From Casuarius casuarius (lineage: Eukaryota; Chordata; Aves; Casuariiformes; Casuariidae), in assembly GCA_003342895.1 (NCBI GenBank), contig PTFA01000081.1, positions 2,370,181 to 2,434,180 on the forward strand: DNA of 64,000 nucleotides, in the 5' to 3' direction. Within the stretch, counting starts at the first letter, position 1. Each line of letters starts with the position of its first letter. Position numbers and translations under genes: made by a program. Below are positions 49,641-60,925 of the stretch, one piece after another. The notes under the pieces were generated by a model, which did no database searches, was not told where the DNA came from, and saw only the letters and a program-made list of their open reading frames with translations.

Positions 49641-52049
49641 ATCATAGAATCCCTCAAATCTAGGCAGATAGTGAAACTTCATAGGCTTTTGTAATTGCTA
49701 TCTACAGTCCTGTTAAACTTCTAGTTGACCCTACAATTCTTTATTAAAAAGAATGTTTAGGAGCTTTCTGGAAGGAAAATATTTCTGTTTTCAGTGAGTT
49801 ACTGTAACTTTTCTCAGAGCCTCCCTTTTGTCTTTGACTACTTTTTTTTAAGCAGAAGCAATTATTAACCCCCTCCTAATGGCTGTGGGCACAAAGTATC
49901 CACGGTATTGGAGTTCTGTGTTTGACTGTAAAGGTCTTTACACTGTTCAGAACTGTGAATACAGAACAGTTGAATGACACTTTTATATGTCAGTTTTTCA
50001 TTATATAATCTTGCTCTGCTGCTCTTAAGTTATATATAGGAAAGACTGTATTGATACTGTAAACTTTGTAATTATTTCATGATGGCTTATCTTGTTCAAA
50101 CCCTGTTTGTAGCAGCTCTCTCCTGGTTACAAAGACATGGATTTGTTAGGGTAGAAATTCCACAAGGGAGAAAATCTGAGTTTGTTGCATGTGTTTGGTA
50201 CCCAAGCTTGAGGTGCTAATTCTAATGTGATCTCTTTCCAGCTGCATCATTTACTTAGCTGGTCTCCAGGAGTTGCTCAGCATCCATGTATTTCATCAGT
50301 TAGGCTTTGGAATAACAACATACGCAGTAGGTTTCTTTACCCTTATCTGTCCAGGAAGTCCCTTTGTAGAGAATTGCTCTTGGCAGAAGTGTCAGCATAG
50401 TTCATGTCGATGAGATCACTTCAAATTAACCATTGGCGTTGGTGGTATCCCATGCTGCCTTTTTGCGAGAGGGGAAGAATTGCGCCTACTGCCATTTCTA
50501 CTGTGTTTATACAAAGAGATTAGATAATTCTGTATCAGTATCTTGATTAAAATAAAGGAAATCTTCAAGGGGCCTTGCCAGTTCTCCTTTAGATAAAATA
50601 CATAATGGAAAATCCTTATTCTTGAGCTCTCTCATAACCTAACAAACTGGGAGAACTTTAGATTTAAAGGGTTTTGGAGATTCTGAATGCAATTTCCTCT
50701 TGCAGTATGCACTGCCTTCTCAAACCTCAGTAACATCCGTGGGCAAGGAGGCGCCACAGACTATAGACAGAAGTGATTCAAACTAGTTTGTGACTCACTG
50801 CTCAGAGGCATGAAATGCCAAAAGCATTTTAAACATCTTAAAGGTGTTGCCTCAGGTGTAAGGAAACAGAGATATTGATCCCTTCTGTGTTCAGTTGGTT
50901 TCAATGGGTATTTTAAGCTGAATATTAGGAACAGGTTGGACTTACTAAGTGTGTAAGCACATGGTGCCTTTTTCCAAATGAGATTCTCAGGAGTCATCTT
51001 CTTTGAAGCACCAGGACAGGGAAAAAAAATCTGTACAGAGGAGGAAATAAACTGTAGGATTTGATATGCTTTGCATCAGTCAAAACATGATCCTACTATG
51101 CTGACATGCTGAAAACTAACATTAGGACCAGGAACTTCCCATCAGTACCAGGATAGAACTTTTTTCTCTGAAGCCATAGGAATCTGCCATTTGAAACAGA
51201 AATGACTGCTTCAGCAATGGGCATTAAAGGATTTATTATGGCATTGAAATGAACTGGGCTGCTTCCATTCAGCTGAGCACAATGCTATAGGCATGCACTA
51301 GTTGTTCATTGTCATGCTGTTTCTAAACGCAGGTTCTTGTATGAAGTGGTTGGAAATGTCCCCTGTCTTTCCTCTGGGAGACTGAAGCAAAACTGTGTGT
51401 GTGTGTTTCACTTAAGCAGCAAAAGGTAATCTTGGTGGATTTCTGGCACTTAAGGAGAATGATGTGAAAATATCTCTGGGAAGATCGCGTTTGTCACTTA
51501 CTAGCTTCAGACTTTCTTATTCAACAGTTTTGTGAGTTTTGGATCAAGCATGTTCCGCTTCAGACTATTTCTAAGTTGGCTTGAATAAACACTCAACATC
51601 AAAATCCTTAAAGATGCATTAGAGATTTCATACCTAGGCATCTGCAATCATGATGTTCTGAAAGGTACTACCATGACTGCAAGAGCAGTATTGGTAGTAG
51701 TGATGGGGCTGGAAAGATCTCTTAGGCTGCATATGTTGAAGGATAAAGGGCAAATAATGTTCATCTAAATACTGGGGAAAAAAATCTATATAGCAAAGTT
51801 GTGAAGAGCACTAGAAAAATGTTTGTAAGCTCAGATGGGGCTGATATCAGTTAGTCTGAGACTATATTTATTATTCAAAGGACAATGTTATATACAGAAA
51901 GTCTTCCGACTGTTGCTTAGAGCATTACTTCATAGGAACAATCCTGAGAATGACCTACGAGAATAAAATGTGTGATCCCATACGACAAGATGGAATAGCT
52001 GAGATATCCAAAAAACGCAGGTATTGCTGATAATGGTTGAGAACAGGTT
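49641..52049. other. No gene recognised
   Basis: AT-rich DNA without Ns. A short (GT)n lies near 51394-51405. A passage at 50870-50960 with ggtttcaatgggtatttta is weakly spacer-repeat-like. No exon or RNA gene is recognised. Confidence 0.45.
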
Positions 52050-54100
52050 TGAAGTTTTAGAAGCTTGCTGATACCGAAAGAGAGATTTTTAGAGACGTAG
52101 AAAGGAAACTTGCAGATGAAACTGAGAGGGCTATTGCAGAAAAAAATGGTCTTCAGAATGAGAAGCCACCTTATGCTGGGAATTACAATAAAGCTGAAGG
52201 GCTGGTTAGATGGTGCATCAGATAATAAAACACAGTAGAGTTGACAGAAGAGAAGTATTAATAATGTGAATGTATTTTACAAGAATATCCATGTGTGGAG
52301 GAGTGAGTGAGCATGATTAAGGACAAAAGTGGTAATTATAGTGTAGCTATAAAAAGATAGAGAAAATACTGTGATGTCTTTAATAGCGAGGTGGAAAAAA
52401 AGAGATACTGGCTACAATCCAGACAGCTCAGCTGTTCTGGAGAAATACCACATTTTGAGGAGCTTCAAGAGACAGTTACAGTTCTCAGGACCAATAAAGC
52501 ACCAGGGGCTGACAGCGTTCCTGCCGCATTATTGAAAACAGGAGAGTCTACACAAACTCAAAAACTTTAGAAACTGATTTGGTTTGGAAGCTTGAAAAAA
52601 TTCCAAGAGAATATGCCCAATTCTGAAAAGGGGGGAAAACAAATGGAAGAAATATTGCACTATTTCATGGTACAATCTATAGCATCCAGTCTGCTTTATA
52701 AAGAGACTTATTTTTCACAGCGGGGAGAGGCTTGATCCATGAACTGTTCAACAGAGGTCAGGAATTTAATCAGAATATATTTATCTGTTTGTGTATGCAT
52801 GTATGTTTGAACTGTATGTGTAGCTCTTACGGAGGTTTAAGACAGCTGGTATGTTTGTCACAAGTTGAATTCCAGGCAGAAAAAGGATTTGGATGCCTTG
52901 AAAATATATTAAAAAGGTGCAAATGTGAACTGGTTGAAATGGCAGAGGTTACACATTTTGTTATATTTGACTTCAGTAAAGGATTAAGCTAGGGAGATGC
53001 ATCATCCCTGATACTTTTATGTATGTAGGAATTCATATGTTCATTGTGAAATTCTCAGAATAGTGTGAATTTAAATGGTTTGCATTTCTTTTTTGGCTGT
53101 GCTGGTGAATTAACTATTATGAGAGACAGGAAATATAACTCAAAAGAGGGTTGGAGACCTGAAAGTACTGCAAATAAAAAAGCCAACTCCAAACCGTGTT
53201 TAAATTGGGAGAAAATAAAGCCCAGTTGTTAGTTTAAGAAGATCTTAGCAAAGTTTTTCTGGGAGTCAATAACTACACCAGGTTATGTTGATGTTGATGT
53301 GATCACACCTCAGAGGAAACTAAGGCTTGTTAAAAGCAGAAATCATCTGCAGGTAGTGAGAGACTAAGCTGCAGAGAGATCCAAGATGTTGGACATTTTT
53401 TTTTTCAGATGGAAGAATCACCATTAAATACTTTAAACAAAGCACTGAGATAGATTTTTTGAGAATGTAAGGAAAAATGTGTGGAGAAGATTTAACAAAG
53501 ATGAGCTTCAAGTTTATAAAGAACCTCATATAGTAAAGGTAATGAAATCCCTAGCCATTTTGCTGGCGTAGCCTACATTTAGGATGATGGAAGACAGAAC
53601 AACTGAATGTTTCTTGGAAGGCAATTCTCATGGTATTTGATCTGGGTGCTGATCAAAGAGACAACCATTACTGAGCATGACCAAGGGCCCTTAATGTGAA
53701 TTAGTAGCAATGAAGAAAAAATGCCCTTGACAGTCTTAGCAAATTTTGAAAACAGCCAGAGATTTTTGAGTCTGTAGAGCTGGTAAATAAGTAACTAGCA
53801 GTGCATTAAAAGTTGGATATCATAACAGACTTTCTGCTATAGCAGATGTGATGCAGTAAAAGTGCACTGAGGATTTTGTATGAGGTAGTTTGGAGGATGG
53901 ATGTGACCCAATTATTTTGCATCAATGGAGGTGAAAATCAGGGCCAATATGCTTGGGAGGATTTTAAAAAGTTAGAGCTGTTGGACTAACAGCTGTGAGA
54001 GAAAGCAGTTTGGCTGGAAGTCTGGACACTGACCATTGGAAGGATTCTGATGATTTGAGTTGTGTTTGTAAGTTATGAGTTGTGTTTTGGTTTCCACCTG
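52050..54100 (+). mobile_element. Degenerate RTE-like LINE with reverse transcriptase remains
   Basis: Several polymerase landmarks occur in the correct order on +. At 52493-52543 the DNA reads NKAPGADSVPAALLKTG, preceded by EELQETVTVLR; this is the 'AI..LKNgKAPGpDGIPAELLKaG' block of RTE-type reverse transcriptases. At 52873-52920 it reads QAEKGFGCLENILKRC, in place of 'QAGFRkGRgt.DqIf.LrqILEkC'. At 52960-52989 it reads VIFDFSKGLS, matching the first catalytic 'vFIDFsKAFDs' motif. Near 53200 come KKPTP- and KPSC-like remains of the 'GLKIN..KTK.L' block, and near 53260 a 'YLGS'-like remnant. Stops and frameshifts break it everywhere, so it is long dead. Both ends are estimates. Confidence 0.62.
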
Positions 54101-54690
54101 AACTTTTAGATAAAAAGTGTCTGTGCTGTAGATAAGGAGGTGTAAATGAGCAAGACTTGGATAATTCTGGTAATGACTGTTTGGCCTTAACCTGTTCCTT
54201 CACTTATCTCTGTGTTTTAACCTTCTCAACGTCTAACACAATATTTTTATGACTTGGACTTACTGTTCATGCAGATCACTTGTATGAGCACTTCTGTCCT
54301 TAGCTAGCCTGAAAATAGCTGTTCTTGGAATGAGCCAAAGTTCCCTGAAGCTCATGGCAAGACTTGTGGATGAGGCTCTTTGTCATATGGCTGGTTCTCA
54401 GAACCAAAGATTTCTATGACGGTCTGCCAGATTCAAATTCCGGATGTAGATTCAGCTCAGTAAAACTGCCCCCTGTGTATTTTTTATTTCTTAAATCTTT
54501 TTATTCTACATTGACATCTAGTCAAGCCAGTGTTAAGTGATGCCACTGTGGGTGGATGCCTTGGCGTTCTGAGAATACACATGATAACGTCTTTTGAGGA
54601 CTAGTGTGAAGACATTTCCCAAGTCCAGAAATACTTTGGTTTAAATTCTTTAATGTTCTGTGATTATAGGTCAGTATTACTTCCAAGTAT
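54101..54690. other. No gene recognised
   Basis: Possible far 3' part of the LINE relic merging into unique-looking DNA. No other feature is seen. Confidence 0.4.
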
Positions 54691-54750
54691 CCTTTCTTGG
54701 CAAAAGAAATCACATATATAAATATATATGATTTTTTTTGCCAAGAAAGG
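54691..54750. repeat. Near-perfect 60-base hairpin
   Basis: The left arm starts cctttcttggcaaaagaaat and the right arm ends ttttgccaagaaagg. Folding the 60 bases gives about 27 matches in 30 pairs, plus one G-T wobble, around a TA-rich centre. It is either a small inverted-repeat (MITE-like) element, a precursor-microRNA-like hairpin, or a microsatellite-associated fold. Confidence 0.8.
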
Positions 54751-54835
54751 CAAAAAATACCTATATATATATATATAGGTATGTAGATATATATATGTAT
54801 GTATACACACACACATATATTTGTTTGTATACACT
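54751..54835. repeat. (TA)n/(CA)n microsatellite with perfect palindrome
   Basis: Positions 54759-54780 form a 22-base perfect palindrome made of a TA run capped by acc and ggt. It is followed by ta-rich and (ca)n sequence to about 54835. Highly length-variable sequence is expected. Confidence 0.85.
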
Positions 54836-57764
54836 AGCATTTCATAACTACATATATAAAGTCTCAATTCATTCCTTTGTTACCTCCCACTCAGCTCATC
54901 CTGGCCCTTTGATTATCCTCTCTCACAGTCCCTCTTGCAGTGGTTTTTCAAGTCAGAACTTTTCTCCGCATCCTACTTCCTCTTTACAGATTTAAAAAAC
55001 AAATTGTCTTCCTCTAGTGGCTTTTGTTCCCATGCCTCTTTCTCAGACTTTTGCATTAGCCATTAGTATCCTGTTGCCCCTGATAGCTCATTGAACTTGG
55101 TCTTGAGTCAATGGTCTTGTTTTGAACCGATTAGAAAAGATTTCCTTTTCTTTATCAAAGCTAAACAAAAACAAGGAAATTAAATTAAATGCAAAACAAT
55201 GTTTAAATAACAGTAGGGTTGTGACATGAGGCAGGAAGCTCAAAGATAAGGTTGATGATCTACCCAGAACTTCGGAATGGAGAGGCACATTGCAAGAAGG
55301 AAGGGCAAAACATCAGCCATCGTATAGCATTTTTGTGGGGTTTAATCAGTTGTGTACCAGAGCTGTAACTGCCTGGAGAAAGCAACAGCATAGCATCTAT
55401 TGACTGGCCTGGGAGGAAGGGGACGTGTAATCTTCCATTGCACTGCTTAGCACCATCACTCTCTTCAGGCTGAGAGCTGAATACCTGAGTGGATATAGCA
55501 CATGCCATCATGGACAAAGAGGCAGGAGATGTAGCCACAAGATTTAAAAGGGCCTCTAAGGGAGTGTCATCTTAGTGTCTCTCAGTGATGATTGATGAGA
55601 TAATGGCCATTTGGCATTTCAGGCTACTTCTAGGGTAAGAAAAGTGTCTAAACTGGGCATCTTTGTCTGACCTCACTCAGCAGCTTTATTGCTAATCCTT
55701 TTCAGAGACTTCCTTTTAAAGCTGTGAACAGGGACAGAGGGAAAGCATTGTTTTATTCTATTCTTCCCTTTCTTATATCTGAACTTGGTATTAAAGGAGT
55801 TGGATTATTGATATGGTTGAAAACCTCTTATGGTAGTGACTTGGGTATTTCTATCACAGAGATCTCTTCCAGTTACAGGTTTGAGTTATGAAGTTACCAC
55901 TCATTGTGAGCCTTATGGAGTTTGCTCACACTTCCCCTCCATGCTGGTGTCTGCTAATTTGCATCTGACAGCTTGACAGAGGAGTAGAAAGTGATGGCTT
56001 TAAGTGTATTGAATTGCCCTGGTAGTGATTCCTCAGGGGAGCAATGTAATATGGACCAAAGTTAGTGGGAACTCCTAAAATGCAGTCCTATACTCCTATG
56101 AAACAGTAGGAGAAAAGGGTGAACTTCTGTGCTCCAGAAGCCCTTGTCTCTCTGGTAGCTGTTGATCAGTTGTCTGAGTGCTCTGGAAGCTGCTTAAAGA
56201 GCACAGCAAGGAAGATAGATGGGAAGCTGAAGATTCGATTGAAGATGTTGCTGGCATGAAAGATGCATTTGGCCTTGTAGGAGGTGAAATGTATATTCTG
56301 CTAATTCCCTGTAGTTTCACTTCTTATAACCTCTGTCCTAAGCAGAAAATATGATGCTCACATGCTCACAGGCAGCTTGAGAGCCAAGTGCAGAGTTGAG
56401 GATGGCCAAAAGAAAGCTGTTCTCTCTACTAGCAAATCCTTGGACATGGAAACACTGGAAAAAAATGAGAGCAATGCACGGTAAGAACTGCAGGTCTTTT
56501 GACTTCCTTCTGCTTTTACAACACGTGCAGTAAATCTTCCTTTTTTAAATCTGGGCGCCAGTAGACAAGAAAGGCTCAGTGGTCTGAATAAACACAATAT
56601 GGAGGAGAAGCAGTGCTAAAGGTGATGTCAGGTATTACTAGCTAGCGTTTAAATAAACCATGTTGCTGCATTTGAGAAGGGAGCAGCATTTAAGAGTGTG
56701 TCTAAGTGTCTTGATTCAGAAATGATTTTCGATGCAATATATAATTTATCCACCGAGCTTGGAATTGAGCAAATGGGTTTCCGGATCCTTAGTGACTGAG
56801 AGAGGCTGAAGATATGCCTGTGTTGATGGTTGAGTGTGGGTCTGAGCTTGTCAAGTCTGGGCTTACCTGACAAGTCTACACACAAGTTGCAGGACTAAAG
56901 ATGGATGTATCTCACAGCGAGTATGGTGTGTAGTGAAGCCTAGTGGCCAGTACTGTGATGTTAGAGTGGCAGTACTGCAACAGGAAATATTAATGGTGTT
57001 AGTGAGGGAGTGATCCCTTAGGCCCTGTGATAAACCCAGCCGTGAGGCCTGGGCTTTGCTGGGCTTCCAGAGCTTCTGCCCGAGGACAAGAACCTGAGCA
57101 GGCTTGGCATCGTCTCACCCTTCAGATCAGGGACACTGAGTGAATTAAGCGCAGGGCAGGGCTAAGCACCGACCAGCCTGTTCTCCAAGTGGTTTTATTG
57201 GCTTGTCTCCTCCTAAGCATGCTTCGGTCCCAGAGTACGCCAGCAGCAAGGACAGAGAACGTGTGGGTCGTGGAACATCACTGGGTTTCATTGCCCAATT
57301 TGAACCTCTCCTTCTTCCTTTATTAAAAAACTGAAATGCCTAAATATTTACCTTTGGATATGTATTAATTTTTAAATAATGTGTTTAAAGTTCTCTCAAA
57401 AGCCAGAATTTGGAATAAAAATTCAGGAGACAGCCCTCAGGGCCATATTGTATGTAGGAGTACTGCTGACAGAGAGCTGTAAGGACAAAAGTGCCATAGC
57501 TCTGGTAGTAAGGATAAAAGGAACTCAAAGCATAAGCCAAGCCCTTCATTTACTATGAATTCAATGTGTCTTGTTTCTTTCGGATTAGCTGAGGACTGAC
57601 AATTCCCAGCAATTTCAGTTGGAATGTATTGCAAATGTCGTATCTTGAAAATCTCTTTTTTTCAATTAACCGTTTTGATAAAATGCATGAACCTGAGGGA
57701 AGAGATTCATACCTCATATAAAAACAGGTTAAGGGCCTGAGATACAATCTGTGCCACACTTTAT
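54836..57764. other. No gene recognised; GC-richer patch at 57.0-57.25 kb
   Basis: The bases at about 57020-57250 are GC-richer and keep more CpGs than their surroundings (agccgtgaggcctggg, gcccgagg, catcgtctc, aagcgcaggg, agcaccgacc). I recognise neither a repeat nor an exon there. Frames on both strands elsewhere are short and unremarkable. Confidence 0.4.
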
Positions 57765-57845
57765 AAGTATATATACATGTGTGTGTATATATACACATAT
57801 ATATGTGTATGTGTATATATATCTAAACATATATATATTTATATG
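57765..57845. repeat. (TA)n/(TG)n compound microsatellite
   Basis: Alternating TA and TG/CA runs with several short self-complementary strings such as gtgtatatatacac at 57783-57796. Confidence 0.85.
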
Positions 57846-58199
57846 TATGAAGTATGCTTTAAAAAGGAGAATTGTAACATCTCTCCTGGAAGGCTGAGCA
57901 GTCAGAGCTCTCTGAGGCAGATTTGGTGAGGAGGTGCGTCTAATACTGTAAAAGGGCCTCTGATGTCCCCATCCAGCATAGGGAATGGACATGAAATGGG
58001 AAGAAAAGAGAAGCTCTTCCGGCTCTGCGGCTGGAAGCAGGGTGGCAGGGTGCTGGCCTACAGGTGCTGACAATGCCTAAGGACAGCTCTGCTTGGAGCT
58101 GTAACGCCATCCTGGGCAAAGCAGGTGTTGTCAGGAACTAACGGGACCTCCTTCCCCTTTTGACTTGTGGCTGTTTTCAGGTGAAGCCTCTGCCCGAAG
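57846..58199. other. No gene recognised
   Basis: Unique-looking sequence between the microsatellite and a conserved-looking block. A minus-strand frame covering 57729-58073 is read partly through the microsatellite and is rejected. Confidence 0.4.
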
Positions 58200-58570
58200 G
58201 GTAAATAGTATAAGAGAGTACATACCAGCGACCCTTAAATTATAAAGCTGCCTAAAGCTTGGGACCACCTGGAAGATGGTGTTAGGAGAGAGGCAGAGAT
58301 GAGTGATGACTTTTTCCTCATTTTCCTTTGTTCTTCTGATTGCTGTTGTCACTCCAAATGCAACCCCTCGTAGTCTTATCCTGCTCCATCTTAGTGTAAG
58401 TTTAACAGCATGGATGGTTTCCTTTGCCTGTGGCGATTTAGGGCTCATCCATCTGGAAAGACCTGCCACAATCCATGTGAGATTTCATCTCGGCAGGAAG
58501 GAATACCAGTTGCTTTGCCTAATGATGGACAGCTGTAATTACGGTTACACAAGCTGACATCCTGTGTGCT
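58200..58570. promoter_or_regulatory. Candidate conserved non-coding element
   Basis: Contains a CAGCTG E-box at 58530-58535 fused to TAATTA at 58536-58541, followed by cggttacac, an arrangement typical of neural or mesodermal enhancers. CpGs are retained at cagcgaccc, cccctcgtag, tggcgattt and tctcggcagg. No repeat signature is seen. Judged without alignment. Confidence 0.33.
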
Positions 58571-59679
58571 TCTCCCCGCCGCCCCCAGTCAGGATACATC
58601 CTGTGTGTTTGTATTTGTAGAGTTTTTTCCCTCACTGGAGCAGAGGAAAGAGTTGTTGAGAAGCTACTGGATTCACTCTTCTTCCCAGGCCAGCCCTTCT
58701 GTCTTCTGCTTTGTGGCATCTGTTCTCAGAAGATCTTTTGAAGCTGTAGGATAGTTGCCCTTTTTAGAAGACGAAGCTACCTGGCTGCTTTTTGCTTAGC
58801 TCGTTCCCTCGATCCTGTCCCTTCTGGAGAGCAAGAGACTGAACTGAAACAGGCTTCTTACAGACTCTTTTACTTTTATTATCCTTTCCTAGGCAAAAGT
58901 AGGACCATCTGCTATCAGATTTGATTGATGTCTGAACGTGCGTTGCAGAGCCCTTCCGTGTTACGTCCTGTACCTGTGTAACATGCAGGCTATGCTGTTG
59001 CCTCGGTGGTTCTGTTGCTTGACTGGGGAATACTTGCCAAAGGCGAGGGAAGCTCGCATGAATCTCTTCTCTGAAGAGGTGGTTTCTTGGTCCTCATTTT
59101 TCAGTTTTAAATTAGTCTTCTCTAGGGTGTGAATTCCAACATCATTTGAGTTGACTGCTGATGTCAAAAGCACTGATGTATCTGCACAGTCGGCCTGGAC
59201 TGAGTTAATGGTGGATTAGAATAAAATGAATTTTTTATCTAAAAACCATTTTCCCAGGGCTTATTTTTTGCAAAACAAACTCTCAGCTGATGAAGTGTGC
59301 GAAACCATGCTATGTGTTGCCCTCCACTGTAGAAGATAAACCATATTGAAGCCTTTTGCCCCAATGAATTTTGCATTTGTTATGCTGTTATTTGCTTTCT
59401 CTTCTTCAAGGAGGTGAATATTGCAAGTTGCGGAACAGCTTAGCCTGAAGTTAATGGGAGATGGGAGCACTTTTAAAATGCCCTGTTCTGCCAGTATCAG
59501 ATTTTATTTGCATGACTTGGAATTCCCTCCTGCTATGCTTCTTTGAGCTTTTGTTCTCTTTCAAGCACACAATGCAAAGAGGGGCCTGTCAGCAGAAGCT
59601 GCCAGTGGAGAGGTGGAGATGACTGACCCAACAACAAGCCTTCCCTCCTTCCTCTATGTCACAGCCAGAAAAAAAAAAT
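58571..59679. other. No gene recognised
   Basis: Moderately CpG-retaining DNA with no recognised repeats. Short frames on both strands show no homology. Confidence 0.4.
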
Positions 59680-60020
59680 ATAGTGTGAATCATGTGGGAA
59701 GTGTCCCAAAGCAAAAACAATGAGTATTTATGAATCGTCCTCCAGAATACTCTTGCTGTGAGGTGGTGACCAAAAAAAGGCTCTTTAAACATCAATGTCA
59801 TGTGACAAGTCCAGAGCCTGAGACTGTTCCCCATTTGGTTTTCATTATTTAATAGAAGTTAGATTGACAGAAAGCTCTTTAATGAAAGGCCTTAAGAAAG
59901 AACATATTGTTGATCTGGAAAAGTCGATAAACAACTGGCAGCCAAGCATGGTATTTTCATGCTAAACCAACATAAAAAGATTCCCTCCCCCTTTTTCCAA
60001 TGCCCCTTGTTTCTTTTCAG
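59680..60020. promoter_or_regulatory. Candidate conserved non-coding block upstream of predicted exon
   Basis: AT-rich block with an aaaacaatgag SOX-like site near 59715 and tcatgtgac near 59799. It ends in a long pyrimidine tract (ttccctcccccttttt to ttgtttcttttcag) that forms a strong splice acceptor at 60019-60020. A branch-point-like gctaaac lies about 55 bases upstream of the AG. Confidence 0.35.
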
Positions 60021-60355
60021 GATAATGTGAACATATGTTTTGTCCCCATGAAAGGGACGTGATTTTGATCAAGGCTTTGGCACGTCCAGCAAGCCTAAAG
60101 CGATTTTTGTGTTTGCAAATAACAAAAATGATCTTTTTAAGACTGGCAGCCTCAGACCCTCGCATGGAACAAACCACCTCACAGATTTCACTGTGACACA
60201 CAGGCCGCCCAGCTTCCCAGTGAGCCAGCATGAGTCTACACAGCACTGCTGAAGACTGGTATCTCCTCCAAATGAGTTTTGTATCCTAAGCAATGGCTCG
60301 CTTCCTCAACTGGTGTAGGAAGCCAGATCTGGGAAGCTCTGCTGCTTTATATCAG
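60021..60355 (+). other. Predicted exon, possible start-codon exon
   Basis: The segment is bounded on the left by a textbook acceptor (pyrimidine tract then ttctttt|cag) and on the right by CAG|GTAAGAAT, a near-perfect donor, giving 335 bases, a normal exon size. All three frames close within the first 45 bases, so the left part would be 5' untranslated. An ATG at 60293 has G at -3 and G at +4, is preceded by an in-frame TAA two codons before, and opens a frame that runs uninterrupted to the donor. A 16-codon upstream frame (ATG at 60230-60232) ends at that TAA. It could equally be a spliced lncRNA exon or a conserved element with chance splice sites. I do not recognise the gene. Confidence 0.35.
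60293..60355 (+). CDS. Possible first coding segment, unidentified protein
   Basis: Twenty-one codons, beginning MARFLNWCRKPD and ending SAALYQ, lead exactly in phase 0 to the donor after 60355. The composition (basic, Trp and Cys near the start, no signal peptide of normal length) would fit an isoform-specific N-terminus. I cannot match it to a known protein, and 21 open codons occur often by chance. The start is chosen for its strong context and the in-frame stop just upstream. The next exon would lie beyond this window or in sequence I cannot recognise. Confidence 0.2.
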
Positions 60356-60851
60356 GTAAGAATTAGTCTATCATGGCCTGTGTAACACTTGAAAATGTCT
60401 GTATCAGTACCTCAGGGCGCATCACTTAGTTTCTCGCTTTTCATTTAGAATAAATAAACACCTAATACGCAAATATTCACTGTCAAGTTCTAAATGCCTG
60501 TTAGTGCACTGTGCTATTTGCCAAGCCTTCCTGTGCCTTTCTGGGGCACACTGCTTATGATCTGCCCATGCATTTGTTACATTTTCCTCTCTAAGACTGT
60601 TTAGGATATTCCACCAATCATGCATGCAGTTCCTCTGTCATCTTCAACAGAGTGATGTGGTTTAATTTATAAGAACCATGTTGAGAAGATGTTTCCTTTT
60701 AAAAAGTGAAACCTCTTCTCACCACTACTTCATCTGGAACCAGCAGAGACAGTAAACAACTTTAGCTGGATTTAAGGACTTATTTCTCTTCTCTGCTCAA
60801 GACTGCTTATCACTTCTCCATGTAGCTGGCCAAAGCAGCCTTCACGAAGAG
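60356..60851. other. No gene recognised
   Basis: Starts with the donor-like gtaagaattagtc and continues as AT-rich DNA. No repeat or exon is recognised. Confidence 0.4.
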
Positions 60852-60925
60852 GTCAGCACAGTAGTTAGATCACCGTACCTGGATGCCACAAACTATGAAG
60901 AGCTCTGCCAAGGTCCAGATCTGAA
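60852..60925 (+). mobile_element. MIR-like SINE fragment, 5' part
   Basis: The text gtcagcacagtagttagatc then ccgtacctggatgccac and gagctctgccaaggt follows the MIR start ('cagcacagtggttaagagcac...ctggagtc...ggctctgccact'). Confidence 0.4.

Noticed and set aside
49641..49660. gcatcatagaatccctcaaa, resembling a CR1 3' tail
   Set aside because: Only the short catagaat core matches; the adjoining text does not follow CR1.
54522..54995. Overlapping Tyr/Ile-rich frames on both strands
   Set aside because: They are translations of the TA/CA repeat and hairpin, not proteins.
56948..56965. cagtactgtgat, resembling part of miR-101
   Set aside because: Only about 12 bases match and no hairpin surrounds it.
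57729..58073. 114-codon minus frame with a Tyr/Ile/His-rich tail
   Set aside because: The repetitive tail is translated TA/TG microsatellite.
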